A program made the translations under genes and the position numbers. Positions 52,401 to 63,775 of a DNA stretch of 64,000 nucleotides are shown one piece after another. Position 1 is the first letter of the stretch. Every line of letters begins with the position of its first letter. The DNA is taken from positions 7,146,501 through 7,210,500 of the forward strand of contig CATNEN010000039.1 of NCBI GenBank assembly GCA_950097015.1, given 5' to 3'. Under the pieces are notes generated by a model that ran no database searches, was not told the origin of the DNA, and worked only from the letters and a program-made list of their open reading frames with translations. Source of the stretch: Macrostomum hystrix. Taxonomy: Eukaryota > Platyhelminthes > Macrostomidae.

Positions 52401-54208
52401 TCTGATTGGCCAGCTGCTCGTCTCTCTTTCCTGACCCCCTTTTTCAGCTCTTACCCTTCTACCCCCTCCTTATCTCTTGGTTTATATATTTCATTCTCGG
52501 CCCAAAAGGCTTCTGCCTACCGCTTTTAAATTCGTTCAGTGCCGTGGCGAAACTTACTGCGAAGACTCAATTTATTTAAAGAAGTCGCCATACCAACCGC
52601 ATAGCAACGAGATGATAGCATTTATGACAGGTTCATTATTATACACCAGCCTGCCCCCCTCCCATCAAGGCTCGATGCACTCAGGCTATCCCATTATGGG
52701 ATATTTGGAATACGACGAGTGCCTGTTGTCGGCTGACAAGATGACAAGCCGGGGCTCCTGGGGCCCAGTGCACGAACTATGCCACAATCACCAGTGGCGC
52801 CAGCGGGAGTTCACGGGCACTGTGGAGGCATCCAACAATGTGCCAAATGTGTTCGTGCACGAGACGGTGAGAGGGCCGGGTTTTCGATGGAACTGCCCGC
52901 TCTGGGGATGGGTTGGGAAGTATGAGGAATGGTTTGGGAAGTGTGGGGAATATATTGGGAAGTGTGGGATGGGTTGGGATGTGTTGGATGGGTTGGGAAG
53001 TCTGAGGAATAGGTTGGGAAGTGTGGGATGGGTTGGGAAGTGTGGGGGATGGGTTGGGAAGTGTGGGGGATGGGTTGGGAAGTGTGGGGATTTTTTTGGG
53101 AAGTGTTGGATGGGTTGGGAAGAGTGAGATTTATTGGGAAGTCTGAGGAATGGGTTGGGAAGTGTGGGATGGGTTGGGAAGTGTGGGATGGGTTGGGAAG
53201 TCTGAGGAATGGGTTGGGAAGTGTGGGGAATGGGTTAGGAAGTGTGGGGAATGGGTTGGGATGTGTAGGGAATGGGTTGGAAAGTGTGGGATGGGTTTGG
53301 GATGTGTGGCGAATGGGTTGGGAAGTGTGGGGAATTGATTGGGAAGTGTGGGATGGGTTGGGAAGTGTGGGGAATTGATTGGGAAGTGTGGGATGGGTTT
53401 GGGAAGTGTGGGGAATGGGTTGGGAAGTGTGGGGGATGGATTGGGAAGTGTGGGATGGGTTTGGGAAGTGTGGGGAATGGGTTGGGAAGTGTGGGGGATG
53501 GATTTGGAAGTGTGGGGAATAGGTTGGGAAGTGTGGGATGGGTTTGGGAAGTGTGGGGAATGGACTGGGAAGTGTGGGCAATGGACTGGGACTGGGAAGT
53601 GTGGGCAATGGACTGGGACTGGGAAGTGTGGGCAATGGACTGGGACTGGGAAGTGTGGGCAATGGACTGGGAAGTGTGGGCAATGGACTGGGACTGGGAA
53701 GTGTGGGCAATGGACTGGGATGCTTAAGCAACGGATTGGGATGTGTGGGATTTGGAATTTGGAAAGTAACCGCTTTTGACTTTCTGCCCTCAATTTCCAA
53801 CCTTCCGTGCAGGTCCTTGGCATTCCTCGATCAAGTATACCCGACATCGCACCAGAGCTGCGCCTGTCTCGGCGCCAGGCCTACCTGGCGGGCGGCAAGA
53901 GCTTCTCGACCGAGTGGAACGTCTGGCTGGCCTTGGACACGTTTCTGCAGCTGCAGGAGGCCTTCGGGTGGGAACCGTTTAAGGCTTTGAATTGCCAGTA
54001 TAGGGACAATGCAAACTCGCAAGAAGTGGATGGAGGCGACAATCAGACGAAAATCGACACCTACGTGAAGCTGTTCTCTCGCCAGGTGTCGCTGGACCTG
54101 ACGCCATTCTTCGAGGCCTGGGGCGTACCGGTGTCCACGTCGGCGACAGCCGCTCTGATTGACCTACCGAAGTGGACCGACCACCCCTTGGCCGGCATTA
54201 AACAGTAG
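46479..54208 (+). CDS. TCAF: TCAF-like protein with M60 peptidase domain and duplicated N-terminal module
   Basis: Seven exons: 46479-46879, 47275-48081, 48422-48917, 50522-50911, 51471-51834, 52670-52866 and 53813-54208. Phases 2, 2, 0, 0, 1 and 0 agree, giving 1016 residues. The N-terminal module (FPVLLADDRVVIAASRYGRG, then FGHEAFL) and a second module (GGQAWHWSY, PGNAW) are those of TRPM8 channel-associated factors. Both occur twice because exon 2 fuses the second module of copy one to the first module of copy two. The C-terminal domain has SMHSGYPIM, WGPVHELCHNHQW, FVHETVLGIPR, EWNVWLALDTFLQLQEAFGW and LTPFFEAWGVP. HELCH (H854, E855, H858) with E872 fits the M60 zinc site HExxHx(8-28)E, so it may be catalytically active. 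Vertebrate TCAFs are about 920 residues; the extra length is the duplication. ATG 46479 is the first good start but an upstream exon is possible. Confidence 0.88.
46886..47215. repeat. 13-bp minisatellite in TCAF-like intron 1
   Basis: CTACCCTGCCACT repeats about 18 times, then related CTACTTGTCCCACT units. It begins about 7 bp after the exon 1 donor (46879/46880). Confidence 0.94.
48122..48285. repeat. 19-bp minisatellite in TCAF-like intron 2, about 8 copies
   Basis: The unit is CATATCTAACATATTCCTG, with some copies ending GACTCCTG or GTTACTGC. Confidence 0.92.
49971..50176. mobile_element. Foldback (MITE-like) element in TCAF-like intron 3
   Basis: The 33-bp ends at 49971-50003 and 50144-50176 are inverted copies (GGAAATAATCAGGGTGTCAA against its complement), with about 29 of 33 matching. 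Inner segments (CAGAGTTGATTTC and GAAATCAACTCTG types) also pair and extend outside on the left. No clear target-site duplication was seen. Confidence 0.6.
50240..50450 (-). repeat. Dispersed repeat, inverted copy
   Basis: Reverse complement of the segments at 52324-52490 and 62415-62620: shared blocks include TTTCTCCTCTCT, CTGTTCAACTTCTTAG, CGTCTCTGATTGGC and TTTTCAGCTCTTACCCT. Three copies in one window point to a transposon-derived family I cannot name. Confidence 0.75.
51068..51180 (+). mobile_element. SINE fragment (3' half) in TCAF-like intron 4
   Basis: CAGCCCCCAAGTCCATGGAC, TGAACAGCTGTAC, GGCGCGCAGTAACTGCGGCT and GGCTGTGCATC match the reverse complement of the other SINE copies in order. 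The tRNA-like head is absent, as in a 5'-truncated copy. Confidence 0.65.
51257..51442. repeat. Pair of direct repeats
   Basis: GGCTTGGAATTCCCTGACCG (about 51411) and GACTTGGAATTCCCTAATCG (about 51267), each followed by GGTC(T/C)ATTTT, lie about 142 bp apart before exon 5. Confidence 0.6.
52324..52490 (+). repeat. Dispersed repeat, direct copy in TCAF-like intron 5
   Basis: Same family as 50240-50450. It is followed by ACTGCGAAGACTCAATTTAT at 52555, which also occurs beside the SINE near 57218, so it may be the element's far end. Confidence 0.75.
52905..53760. repeat. Roughly 20-bp minisatellite in TCAF-like intron 6
   Basis: Units are GGGTTGGGAAGTGTGGGAT, with GGGGAAT, GGCAATGGACT and TCTGAGGAAT variants. 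It fills nearly the whole intron between the exon encoding HELCH and the last exon. ORFs on both strands are repeat artefacts. Confidence 0.95.
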
Positions 54209-56890
54209 TATTGTGCACGGCATGATGAATATAATTCGTTTTGCAGCTTTGATGCAGCATTTTGGGCTGCAATACTTCATGGTGTGGTAAAGACTGACCG
54301 CTAATATTGAGAGGAACCTCTATAATATAGATTAGGCTTCTTGACTTGACTTCGTTTTTTGTTTTTGCTTTGTTTTGCATTATCATTGGTAGGTCCGTCA
54401 TATAAAAGTTTGATGGATTACTAAATACTGATATTTAGTTCGTATATGTCTAATAATATCTAACAATTTTCCCATTATGTTGAGTATAGTTTATTTGGCG
54501 CTTAGTTGTCCCTGGCAGCCATACAACAAGATAAGCCCAATGAAACATTTGATCTGCTTAAAATATTTTAAAGATAAAAAAAATAAACTAGACTTGGTAT
54601 ACTCATTGTCTTTATTTTATTCACAAATCCTCAAAAGCCAAATTTATTCTTAAAGAGCGCAGATTCTCAATTTTGTGAACGGTTTGTAAACTTTTCGTAA
54701 AATAAGTTTCAGTTGAAGTGGAGTAAAGCATTAAAGTATTGAGAATAGTTTTAATGTTTTAAATGCTATCACGCTCGTATGCTTGAGGCTTCGTAAGAAG
54801 ATATGTGCATATTATTGTACTCGAGTCGTCCTCGGCTCGAACTCGTATATTTGGTTCAAACCAAACCAGTCTTCGCCATGCCGGTTAAATGCACATGTTA
54901 TAGTATGCTATATATGTGTTAATATGTTATCTTTAAAAACTAATTATAGAAACCACAGAACATACCACAGAACTCAATATAGCAACCTCAATAAGTTCTG
55001 TGAATACCAACCTCTATTTCAAGGACCACTAGAAGATTGTTCTAGAACTTCTAGTGGTCCTTGCTCTATTTCTGCCTTTTGTAACGGTTTGTCAGTAAAT
55101 TACGTTAGTCTTCGACGTAGCTTAGATAAACAGTATCATGTACATATTTATTTTTAAAATCTTCAAAAAATGTTGAACCTTTTAATTAATTAAAAAACTT
55201 TTAAATAAGTGTTTACTAGCTATAAAATAAATTTATATGCATAGTTTCGCATTTATTGCTGGTTCGATTTCTACAAAACGGACAATAAAAAAATCGTGTA
55301 GCTAAATGGATGGGCAGACTAACAATTTTAAGAGTGTGATGTCCCTATGATCATAGCTTTTGCCAGTTTGTAAATATACTAAATTACCTAAATATATACT
55401 AAGATGCCTTGAATTAATATACTTCATCTTAATCAAATGCTCCGTATGCTTAAAAAACTCAATTGTTCTTGTCTGAATCGAATTTTTTATCGAACTTTAT
55501 CTAGCTATTAAGTAAAATGTTGATAGTCTGGCATTTATTTCATTTGTTTGCTATTTCAGTATATAATACAAACTGTTCATGTTTATTTAAACACATACAG
55601 CCAGTTTAGTTAGTCACTAACGCGATATATTGCAACCCCCAATGGCATAGTCATTTAGTCAACAGTCATAGTTTAAGTTACTAGTCGACTTAATTAGAAA
55701 GCCACTTGCGAGCAGTTTGTCAGCAGCTGATTACACAAAAAAATTGTTATGTTTTTATATTCTATTCCCATTAATACATTTATTAACTGATTAATAAAAT
55801 AATAGAAAACTGTGGCATCAACAATGGAGTCTACAAGGGGCATTAACAAAAGAAAGACCACATGGCCCATGGGTTATTTCAAATGCCCAAATTTTATGAA
55901 TCTAAAAAACTTAATTGAACTAAATTTAAATACATTTATTAAATTTATATCAATTTAAAGAACATGAAAATTGGCTAAAATTTTCAACTGTATTTTATGA
56001 AACAGCTTCTAGAATCACAAGTATCAGTATTGTGAAAATATTAGGCCTAAACATATAATTTTGGGGTATCTATCTAGTGACAAAAACACCAATATACTTT
56101 TTCTGCTTAAGAAATTTTGTCCTGTATAACCATGTATGCTATTTTCGTTGCTTACAATATATGCTAGGCCCTAGGGTTATTTTATAATATTTAATATCCC
56201 ACTGAATGCCACCAAAGTTGTCCTAGTGCTAATTATTATTCTAACTTTACTTTCACAATGTTGTTGTATTTCTTATTGTTAATATTCTACAAAAGTTGTT
56301 TTTATAGAGGTATTTGAATATATTAATTTCAATATTTTCTTAGAATTAATCTCTGAGAATGGATTTTATATATTTAAAAGAATTTATTTTAAAAGCATAT
56401 TTAGTTATTCTGAGTATTTTGTTTAATTATTCTGAGTATCACATTTAATTAGTCTAGGTAGCGTATTTAGTTACTCTGGCCGATTACTTTATTGTATGTA
56501 TGTATTTCTGAATAAAGGTTTTCTGAAGAGCATTACCAATGATCTCAAGTGAACAGCAATACTTTCTTCTTCTCTCTCTCTTGAATCTTTCTTAGTATTT
56601 GTCTCTGTATGTTTTATAAAGAATGATTCAAGAACACAATTCTGAGTATTGTATACAAACTTTGTTTCAAACTGTATTGAACAAGGTTAGTTTTTTTCCC
56701 TGGGTTTCACTCCCATATTTATACTAACTTTATATCGTTTCAAACAAAAAAATTACTGGGCATTCAAACAAACTATTTACAAATTTATGCAGTTTACACG
56801 TATTAAAACAATATATGAAAAAAAGTATTGGAATTTCAATTTTACTATATTTGGTCTGCATCAAATATAGTATTGATTATATTGCATATT
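54209..56890. other. AT-rich intergenic region
   Basis: No gene recognised. AATAAA-type signals near 54580 fit 3' ends of the TCAF-like transcript. The only distinct structure is the palindrome at 55012-55072. Confidence 0.4.
55012..55072. mobile_element. Perfect 16-bp palindrome flanked by 9-bp direct repeats
   Basis: CAAGGACCACTAGAAG (55020-55035) and its exact inverse CTTCTAGTGGTCCTTG (55048-55063) enclose 12 bases. CTCTATTTC stands on both sides (55012-55020 and 55064-55072), like a target-site duplication. It could be a very short MITE or the remnant of a larger element. Confidence 0.5.
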
Positions 56891-56894
56891 TTTT

Positions 56895-57204
56895 AATAAT
56901 AATAATAATAATAATTGATTACACCTGCCCCAATAGGGTCAGATGTGCAGCCGACAGCACAGCCGCAGCTAATGCGCGGCGCATCTGAAGGCTGCGTACA
57001 GCTGTTCAGTCCATTGACTGGGGGGATGCCACACCCACCTTCAATTATCCCAGCTAATGCTGGTACCCATTTAACAGCTGGGTGAACTGAAGCAATGCAG
57101 AGTTAAGTGTCTTGCTAAAGGACACAAATGGTTCCAGTGGAGTCGGGAATCGAACCCCCGACCTTCAAGTCGTGAGTCCGACGCCCACTAGGCTACAACC
57201 TCCC
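56895..57204 (-). mobile_element. tRNA-derived SINE, near full-length
   Basis: Nearly identical to the copy at 32140-32454, including the (AAT)n end, the AGCTGGGTGAACTGAAGCAA core and B box GGTTCGATTCC on the minus strand. The A-box side has a short deletion. Confidence 0.9.
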
Positions 57205-57799
57205 TAAGACGGCTCTTACTGCGAAGACTCAATTTATATTTTTTAATTAACCAATAATTGTATCACCACAGGTTTAATATACAGAGCAATGTCAGTTGTT
57301 CTTGTCACTAGGGTCTTTTGAAAAAATTGCTGAATAGCCCGAAATTGATGACATTGTAACTTTAAAATATGTTGTAGGTGGCTCCAACTGCAAGAGACTG
57401 TTGCAAAGCAGGCACACCTGAAAAGTGACTTGCACAGCCTGTTCAAGCTAGCCTGGCAAAAAACAACTGGCCTGTCCTTTAGTGAGGCTAATCCAGTCCC
57501 ACTGTCCACTGTCCCTAGGGTCCCGGCCAATCACAACACCTGGGACCCGCCATGATTGAGCCAGATTTAGGTAGATAAATGTTACGAATACTAGCGCTGA
57601 TACTGCCATCACTAAGTACTACTATAGCTCCGAATGAAACAACTTATACTACTATGAACACTATTATTACTACTGTTTAGTATTAGTAACGTTTCAACAT
57701 ATCTCGCTTTCAGAATCCAGTTGTAAAGTAGGATTATAATTTTAGCGATTGACTTAAGCAACCAAATCGCTTGTGACAGCCGACTCCTACAAGACAGTC
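57205..57799. other. 5' region of the calcineurin B gene
   Basis: AT-rich with no exon recognised. An in-frame extension upstream of the ATG exists, but calcineurin B homology starts at MGN. Confidence 0.4.
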
Positions 57800-60700
57800 A
57801 TGGGCAACACGCTGCCAGTGGAGATGTGTACAACCTTCGACATGGAGGAGTTGAAACGGCTTGGCAAGCGCTTCAAAAAGTTGGACATCGACGGCTCGGG
57901 CAGCCTGTCTGTTGACGAGTTCATGTCCCTGCCAGAGTTGCAGCAGAACCCGCTGGTGCAGCGTGTTATCGACATTTTCGACACTGATCAGAATGGCGAG
58001 GTGGATTTTAAAGAATTCATAGACGGTGTATCGCAGTTCTCTGTGCGCGGCAACAAAGAGGCCAAACTCCGATTCGCCTTCCAAATCTACGACATTGACA
58101 AAGATGGCTACATCAGCAACGGGGAACTCTTTCAGGTAGGTCACGACCCATTGATCCCTGGGTATTCCCAGACCTGACCCATCCTTGTGTATTTAAGTAG
58201 GTCCTGACCCATCCTTGTGTGTTTAAGTAGGTGCTGACCCATCCTTGTGTGTTTAAGTAGGTCCTGATCCATCCTTGTGTGCTTCATTAGTCCTGACCCA
58301 TCCTTGTGTGTTTAAGTAGGTCCTGACCCATCCTTGTGTGTTAAAGTAGGTCCTAAACCATCATTGTTTGTTTAAGTAGGTCCTGACCCATCCTTGTGTG
58401 TTTAAGTAGGTCCTGACCCATCCTTGTGTGCTTCAGTAGGTCCTGACCCATCCATGTGTGTTTAAGTAGGTCCTGACCCATCCTTGTGTGTTTAAGTAGG
58501 TCCTGACCCATCCATGTGTGTTTAAGTAGGTCCTGACCCATCCTTGTGTGCTTCAGTAGGTCCTGACCCATCCTTGTGTGCTTCAGTAGGTCCTGACCCA
58601 TCCTTGTGTGTTTAAGTAGGTCCTGATCCATCCTTGTGTGTTTAAGTAGGTCCTGACCCATCCTTGTGTGTTTAAGTAGGTCCTGACCCATCCTTGTGTG
58701 CTTCAGTAGGTCCTGACCCATCCATGTGTGTTTAAGTAGGTCCTGACCCATCCTTGTGTGTTTAAGTAGGTCCTGACCCATCCATGTGTGTTTAAGTAGG
58801 TCCTGACCCATCCTTGTGTGCTTCAGTAGGTCCTGACCCATCCTTGTGTGCTTCAGTAGGTCCTGACCCATCCTTGTTTGTTAAAGTAGGTCCTAAACCA
58901 TCATTGTTTGTTTAAGTAGGTCCTAAACCATCATTGTTTGTTTAAGTAGGTCCTGACCCATCCTTGTGTGTTTAAGTAGGTCCTGACCCATCCTTGTGTG
59001 CTTCAGTAGGTCCTGACCCATCCTTGTTTGTTAAAGTAGGTCATAAACCATCATTGTTTGTTTAAGTAGGTCCTGATCCATCATTGTGTGTTTAAGTAGG
59101 TCCTGACCCATCCTTGTGTGCTTCAGTAGGTCCTGACCCATCCTTGTTTGTTAAAGTAGGTCCTAAACCATCATTGTTTGTTTAAGTAGGTCCTGACCCA
59201 TCCTTGTGTGTTTAAGTAGGTCCTGACCCATCCTTGTGTGTTTAAGTAGGTCCTGACCCATCCTTGTGTGCTTCAGTAGGTCCTGACCCATCCTTGTGTG
59301 TTAAAGTAGGTCCTGACCCATCCTTGTGTGCTTCAGTAGGTCCTGACCCATCCTTGTGTGCTTCAGTAGGTCCTGACCCATCCTTGTTTGTTAAAGTAGG
59401 TCCTAAACCATCATTGTGTGTTTAAGTAGGTCCTGACCCATCCATGTGTGTTTAAGTAGGTCCTGACCCATCCTTGTGTGCTTCAGTAGGTCCTGACCCA
59501 TCCTTGTGTGCTTCAGTAGGTCCTGACCCATCCTTGTGTGTTTAAGTAGGTCCTGATCCATCCTTGTGTGTTTAAGTAGGTCCTGACCCAGACCCATCCT
59601 TGTTTGTTAAAGTAGGTCCTAAACCATCATTGTTTGTTTAAGTAGGTCCTGATCCATCATTGTGTGTTTAAGTAGGTCCTGACCCATCCTTGTTTGTTAA
59701 AGTAGGTCCTAAACCATCATTGTTTGTTTAAGTAGGTCCTGACCCATCCTTGTGTGTTTAAGTAGGTCCTGACCCATCCTTGTGTGTTTAAGTAGGTCCT
59801 GACCCATCCTTGTGTGCTTCAGTAGGTCCTGACCCATCCTTGTGTGTTAAAGTAGGTCCTGACCCATCCTTGTGTGCTTCAGTAGGTCCTGACCCATCCT
59901 TGTGTGCTTCAGTAGGTCCTGACCCATCCTTGTGTGCTTCAGTAGGTCCTGACCCATCCTTGTGTGTTTAAGTAGGTCCTGATCCATCCTTGTGTGTTTA
60001 AGTAGGTCCTGACCCAGACCCATCCTTGTTTGTTAAAGTGGGTCCTAAACCATCATTGTTTGTTTAAGTAGGTCCTGATCCATCATTGTGTGTTTAAGTA
60101 GGTCCTGACCCATCCTTGTGTGCTTCAGTAGGTCCTGACCCATCCTTGTGTGCTTCAGTAGGTCCTGACCCATCCTTGTTTGCTTCAGTAGGTCCTGACC
60201 CATCCTTGTGTTTAAGTAGGTCCTGACCCATCCTTGTGTGCTTCAGTAGTTCCTGACCCATCCTTGTGTGCTTCAGTAGGTCCTGACCCATCCATGTGTG
60301 TTTAAGTAGGTCCTGACCCATCCTTGTGTGCTTCAGTAGATCCTGACCCATCCTTGTGTGCTTCAGTAGGTCCTGACCCATCCTTGTGTGCTTCAGTAGG
60401 TCCTGACCCATCCTTGTGTGCTTCAGTAGGTCCTTACCCATCCATGTGTGTTTAAGTAGGTCCTGACCCATCCTTGTGTGCTTCAGTAGATCCTGACCCA
60501 TCCTTGTGTGCTTCAGTAGGTCCTGACCCATCCTTGTGTGCTTCAATAGTTCCTGACTAAATTTTAAATTTAGTGCTCCTCTTGACATTTCAGTCTTGGT
60601 AAAGTAAGTTAGAGTAGACAAAACTGCTTCACTTTCATCCTTATTCATCAGGTATTCTTTTGATGCCTGAAAGCTTCTTAATATGATTTTTGTTTCAAGA

Positions 60701-60964
60701 CTTTTTCGAGACTGAATCTTGAAATACTATACCAATTAGTCTACAAAAAATAATTTCAGATTTCAATGCATTCGCAACCCCCTCCGCATTCAGGTGCTGA
60801 AGATGATGGTGGGAAACAATCTAAAGGACACCCAGCTGCAGCAGATAGTCGACAAGACCATCATCTTTGCCGACAAGGACGGCGATGGCAAGATTTCGTT
60901 TGAAGAGTTTTGCGACGTCGTCAGCGGCCTCGACGTTCACAAGAAGATGGTTGTCGATGTTTGA
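57800..60964 (+). CDS. CNB: Calcineurin B regulatory subunit, complete, two exons
   Basis: Exons 57800-58135 and 60794-60964 join in phase 0 to give 168 residues, against 170 in mammals. The start MGNT keeps Gly2 for N-myristoylation; the first few residues differ from vertebrates, but from EMC onward similarity is very high. Four EF-hand loops are intact: residues 29-40 ([12 protein letters not shown]), 61-72 ([12 protein letters not shown]), 98-109 ([12 protein letters not shown]) and 139-150 ([12 protein letters not shown]). The product binds Ca2+ and the calcineurin A catalytic subunit to form the Ca2+/calmodulin-dependent phosphatase. The intron falls after the third EF-hand (Gln112) and is almost wholly minisatellite. 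A frame continuing upstream of ATG is ignored because the family starts here. Confidence 0.96.
58160..60560. repeat. 30-bp minisatellite filling the calcineurin B intron, about 80 copies
   Basis: The unit is TCCTGACCCATCCTTGTGTG plus TTTAAGTAGG or CTTCAGTAGG. Variants (TTTGTTAAAG, CTAAACCATCATTG) recur in blocks, so a higher-order unit of several hundred bases is present. Minus-strand ORFs are artefacts. Confidence 0.97.
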
Positions 60965-61550
60965 GACGGCGAGACAGCAAAGTCAGGCTGACAGACTGTT
61001 TGTGACAGAGTGGCTTTATTTACTTGTCGTTCTTTCCTACGCTTTTTCTGTTCCTTCGTGTGAATTAATTATCTACCTTGGAGGGATTCGGTGGCACGCA
61101 ATGTGCACGGCGATGACATAAGCTGATGTAGGCATCTATTTATAGGTTTTTCCTTTCTTTTGTTTTCTGCAAGCTGTCTGTGTTGCCATAATAGCATTGT
61201 TTATTTGTTTATTTATTTGTTTGTTTGTTCGTTTGTTTATTAATCGAAACAACGATGCATCTCTATTCTTCTTTACAACGCGTTTAACATTTCTGCGAAT
61301 ATTTTCTGTGATTTGCGAGTTCCTTGTTTCCTATTGTTATACAAATATTCCTGTCACCTACCTGCTTTCAGTGTTGTTTTTTGCTTTTTTTTGTTTTTTG
61401 CCAGAGAGACTTCTGTCCCAATAGTCATTGTGTTATAATGCGAGCTAGAAGTACTGCGTGCGTACAGGTGTGCGTGGCTGAAATCTCATTCTATTGCGTG
61501 GCCAGTCATAACACTGAATCACTACACTTGGCTTTAGTCATAACTTATTT
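60965..61550. other. 3' region of the calcineurin B gene
   Basis: T-rich with TTTG/TTTA runs near 61200; likely 3' UTR. No further gene recognised. Confidence 0.4.
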
Positions 61551-61559
61551 GTTGTTAGA

Positions 61560-61815
61560 CAGGGTGTCCACCTGCTAGCCAGGGTGTCCGCTCGTTAGTT
61601 GGGTTGTCCACCTGTTCGACAGGGTGTCCAGTGTCCACCTGTTCTGCAAGTTGTCCACCTGTTTTACAGGGTGTCCACCGGCTAGTTTGGGCATCCACCC
61701 GCTAGACAGGGTGTCCACCTGTTCTGCAGGCTGTCCACCTGTTTTACAGGGTGTCCACCTGTTCGACAGGGTGTCCACCCGCTAGCTAGGTTGTCCACCT
61801 GTTAGCAAGAGTGTC
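61560..61815. repeat. Roughly 20-bp minisatellite, about 12 copies
   Basis: The unit is AGGGTGTCCACCTGTTCGAC, with GCTAG and TTCTGC variants. AATAAA at 62007-62012 lies beyond it. Confidence 0.9.
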
Positions 61816-62414
61816 CCCTGATTTATTGGGCATTGTATTTGTTGGAGAAGTCACTAACTTTGATTGAAGTGGAGCGCAGCACAAGGTGTTGTTAGCAGGG
61901 TCACGAGTTTTTTGTTTTACGAAAAAGTTTTTTAAACAATTTTCTAGCTTTAATGCTATTTGCTCTAGCCCCCGTGTTCATGCATTGTATGGTAGTATAA
62001 ATTATGAATAAAGTTCATTTCTACTCAAATGTACAAAGGCCCACAAACACACTCACCCGGATCTTGTCTCAGATTGCTGCTAGTTTAAAATGAATTCCTC
62101 TTTTTTCCTTTGTTCTGTCTGCCAGCTTATTTTACTATTGCAAATATATACAATAAATCTAGGCAATCTTTTGTCCATTTCTTAAGACTCGCTACGTCCA
62201 TTTTGTAAATCGATAAATTCGTCTGTAAACTTCTATTTTTTAATTTCTATCGAATTAAAATATTTTACATGCCTAGTTCAGTTTTAATTTTAAGTGGCCA
62301 GCGGGGCCCCATTAACTTCGGGCGCAGTCGTACATGAATTCCCAGGGGTCAATGGAACGGGCAGAGTGCCCGCAGCCGCAGCCCCTTCTCTCTGTGCTTG
62401 TTTACGCTCGCGCG

Positions 62415-62700
62415 CCCACTTATTTTACTTTCTCCTCTCTCCCTCTGTCTGTTCAACTTCTTAGCTAACGTTCACTTCTCTTTCCTCTCCTTCGTCTCTG
62501 ATTGGCTAGCTGCGCTCTCTTTCCTCACCCATCCTTTTCAGCTCTTACCCTCTGGCTCGTCCTCACTCGTGTTACCCTTCCGCCCCCTCCTTATCTCTTT
62601 GTTTATACGAGTATAATTGATTATCGGCCTCGGCCTGCACTTTTCGGTTGGTCCAGCGCCGTAAACACTGGCTATTACAGCGCAGAATAAATTTATTTTT
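62415..62700 (+). repeat. Dispersed repeat, direct copy
   Basis: Third copy of the family at 50240 and 52324. Here it continues through GGTTGGTCCAGCGCCGTAAA to AGAATAAATTTATTTTTACA, resembling the 52540-52580 sequence. Confidence 0.72.
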
Positions 62701-63500
62701 ACAAGTCACTACACTATAATCAATGAGATAAAAAGATGAGCGGCGACAATCAACACAAAGGAAGCCGCTGAAAGTTTATCTGGAATGGAATGTGGTAAGA
62801 GAGACTAAATAAAACTTGTCACTTCCACGAAGTCCCTCTTGCTTGAAAATTCATTTCCCAGATTTTTTAGTTGCTTAGACATTTTCCCTATACGATTTTT
62901 TTAAATCCCTTACTTGACTAGCAATTAAAAAAATTCGAACCCTTTTTGAAGTGCAAGAAGTAATGCTAAAGTGCGAGTAATTGTGAATTCAGCAGTGCTG
63001 GAGACGTTGCGTTTATGAGGCTGTTAGTCAAGAAAGTTTGAAATATTTAGATATGGTAGAAAATGAAAATATGCTTTTATTTAGCTTTTTTCGTTTCACG
63101 CACGCTAATTTCTCTTAAGATTTTGAAATTCACTTTTGCAATTTCTTCAACGAACGTTGTGGACCAATTCCGCTTTCATTAATCAAAAATTTCCTGTCAA
63201 AATATTAAATTGAATGTCCGCCTAATACTAGCTTAGTTATGGAGAAAACATTTATGAAAAAAGAAGAAAAGCTATCCATCCAGCATGCACTACTTACAGT
63301 AGACTCTACTGAGGCTTGGTTAAAATTTTCGCTCGTTTGCAGGTGAAGCATTCGTACGTTGAAGTAGGACACGTAAGCTGTAGGGAGGAGGTAGGTAGTT
63401 ATAATGAAGACAGGAAGGTTGAGCAGAAGACAAGTAGTTTAGGAGAGGTGGTTCTGGTACAGAGAGCGCAGGCATGTTGGAGTTGGGCAGGTAGATTTTG
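62701..63500. other. AT-rich region
   Basis: Nothing recognised. The ORF at 63316-63501 has no family motif. Confidence 0.35.
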
Positions 63501-63514
63501 AGAAGGTTAAGTAA

Positions 63515-63775
63515 GTTTTTAGTGGGACAGGTGGGTCGGAGTGGGACAGGTGGAGTGGGACAGGTGGGGTGGGACAAGTGGGTCGGAGTAGGACAGGTGG
63601 AGTAGGACAGGTGGAGTGGGACAGGTGGAGTGGGACAGGTGGAGTGGGACAGGTGGAGTGGGACAGGTGGAGTGGGACAGGTGGAGTTGGACAGGTGGAG
63701 TAGGACAGGTGGAGTAGGACAGGTGGAGTAGGACAGGTGGAGTGGGACAGGTCGAGTGGGACAGGTGGAGTGTTA
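63515..63775. repeat. 14-bp minisatellite, about 18 copies
   Basis: The unit is GTGGGACAGGTGGA with GTAGGAC and GGTCGGA variants. Confidence 0.94.

Noticed and set aside
58353-60648. Minus-strand ORFs with [10 protein letters not shown] repeats
   Set aside because: Translation of the 30-bp intron array of calcineurin B, antisense to a confident gene.
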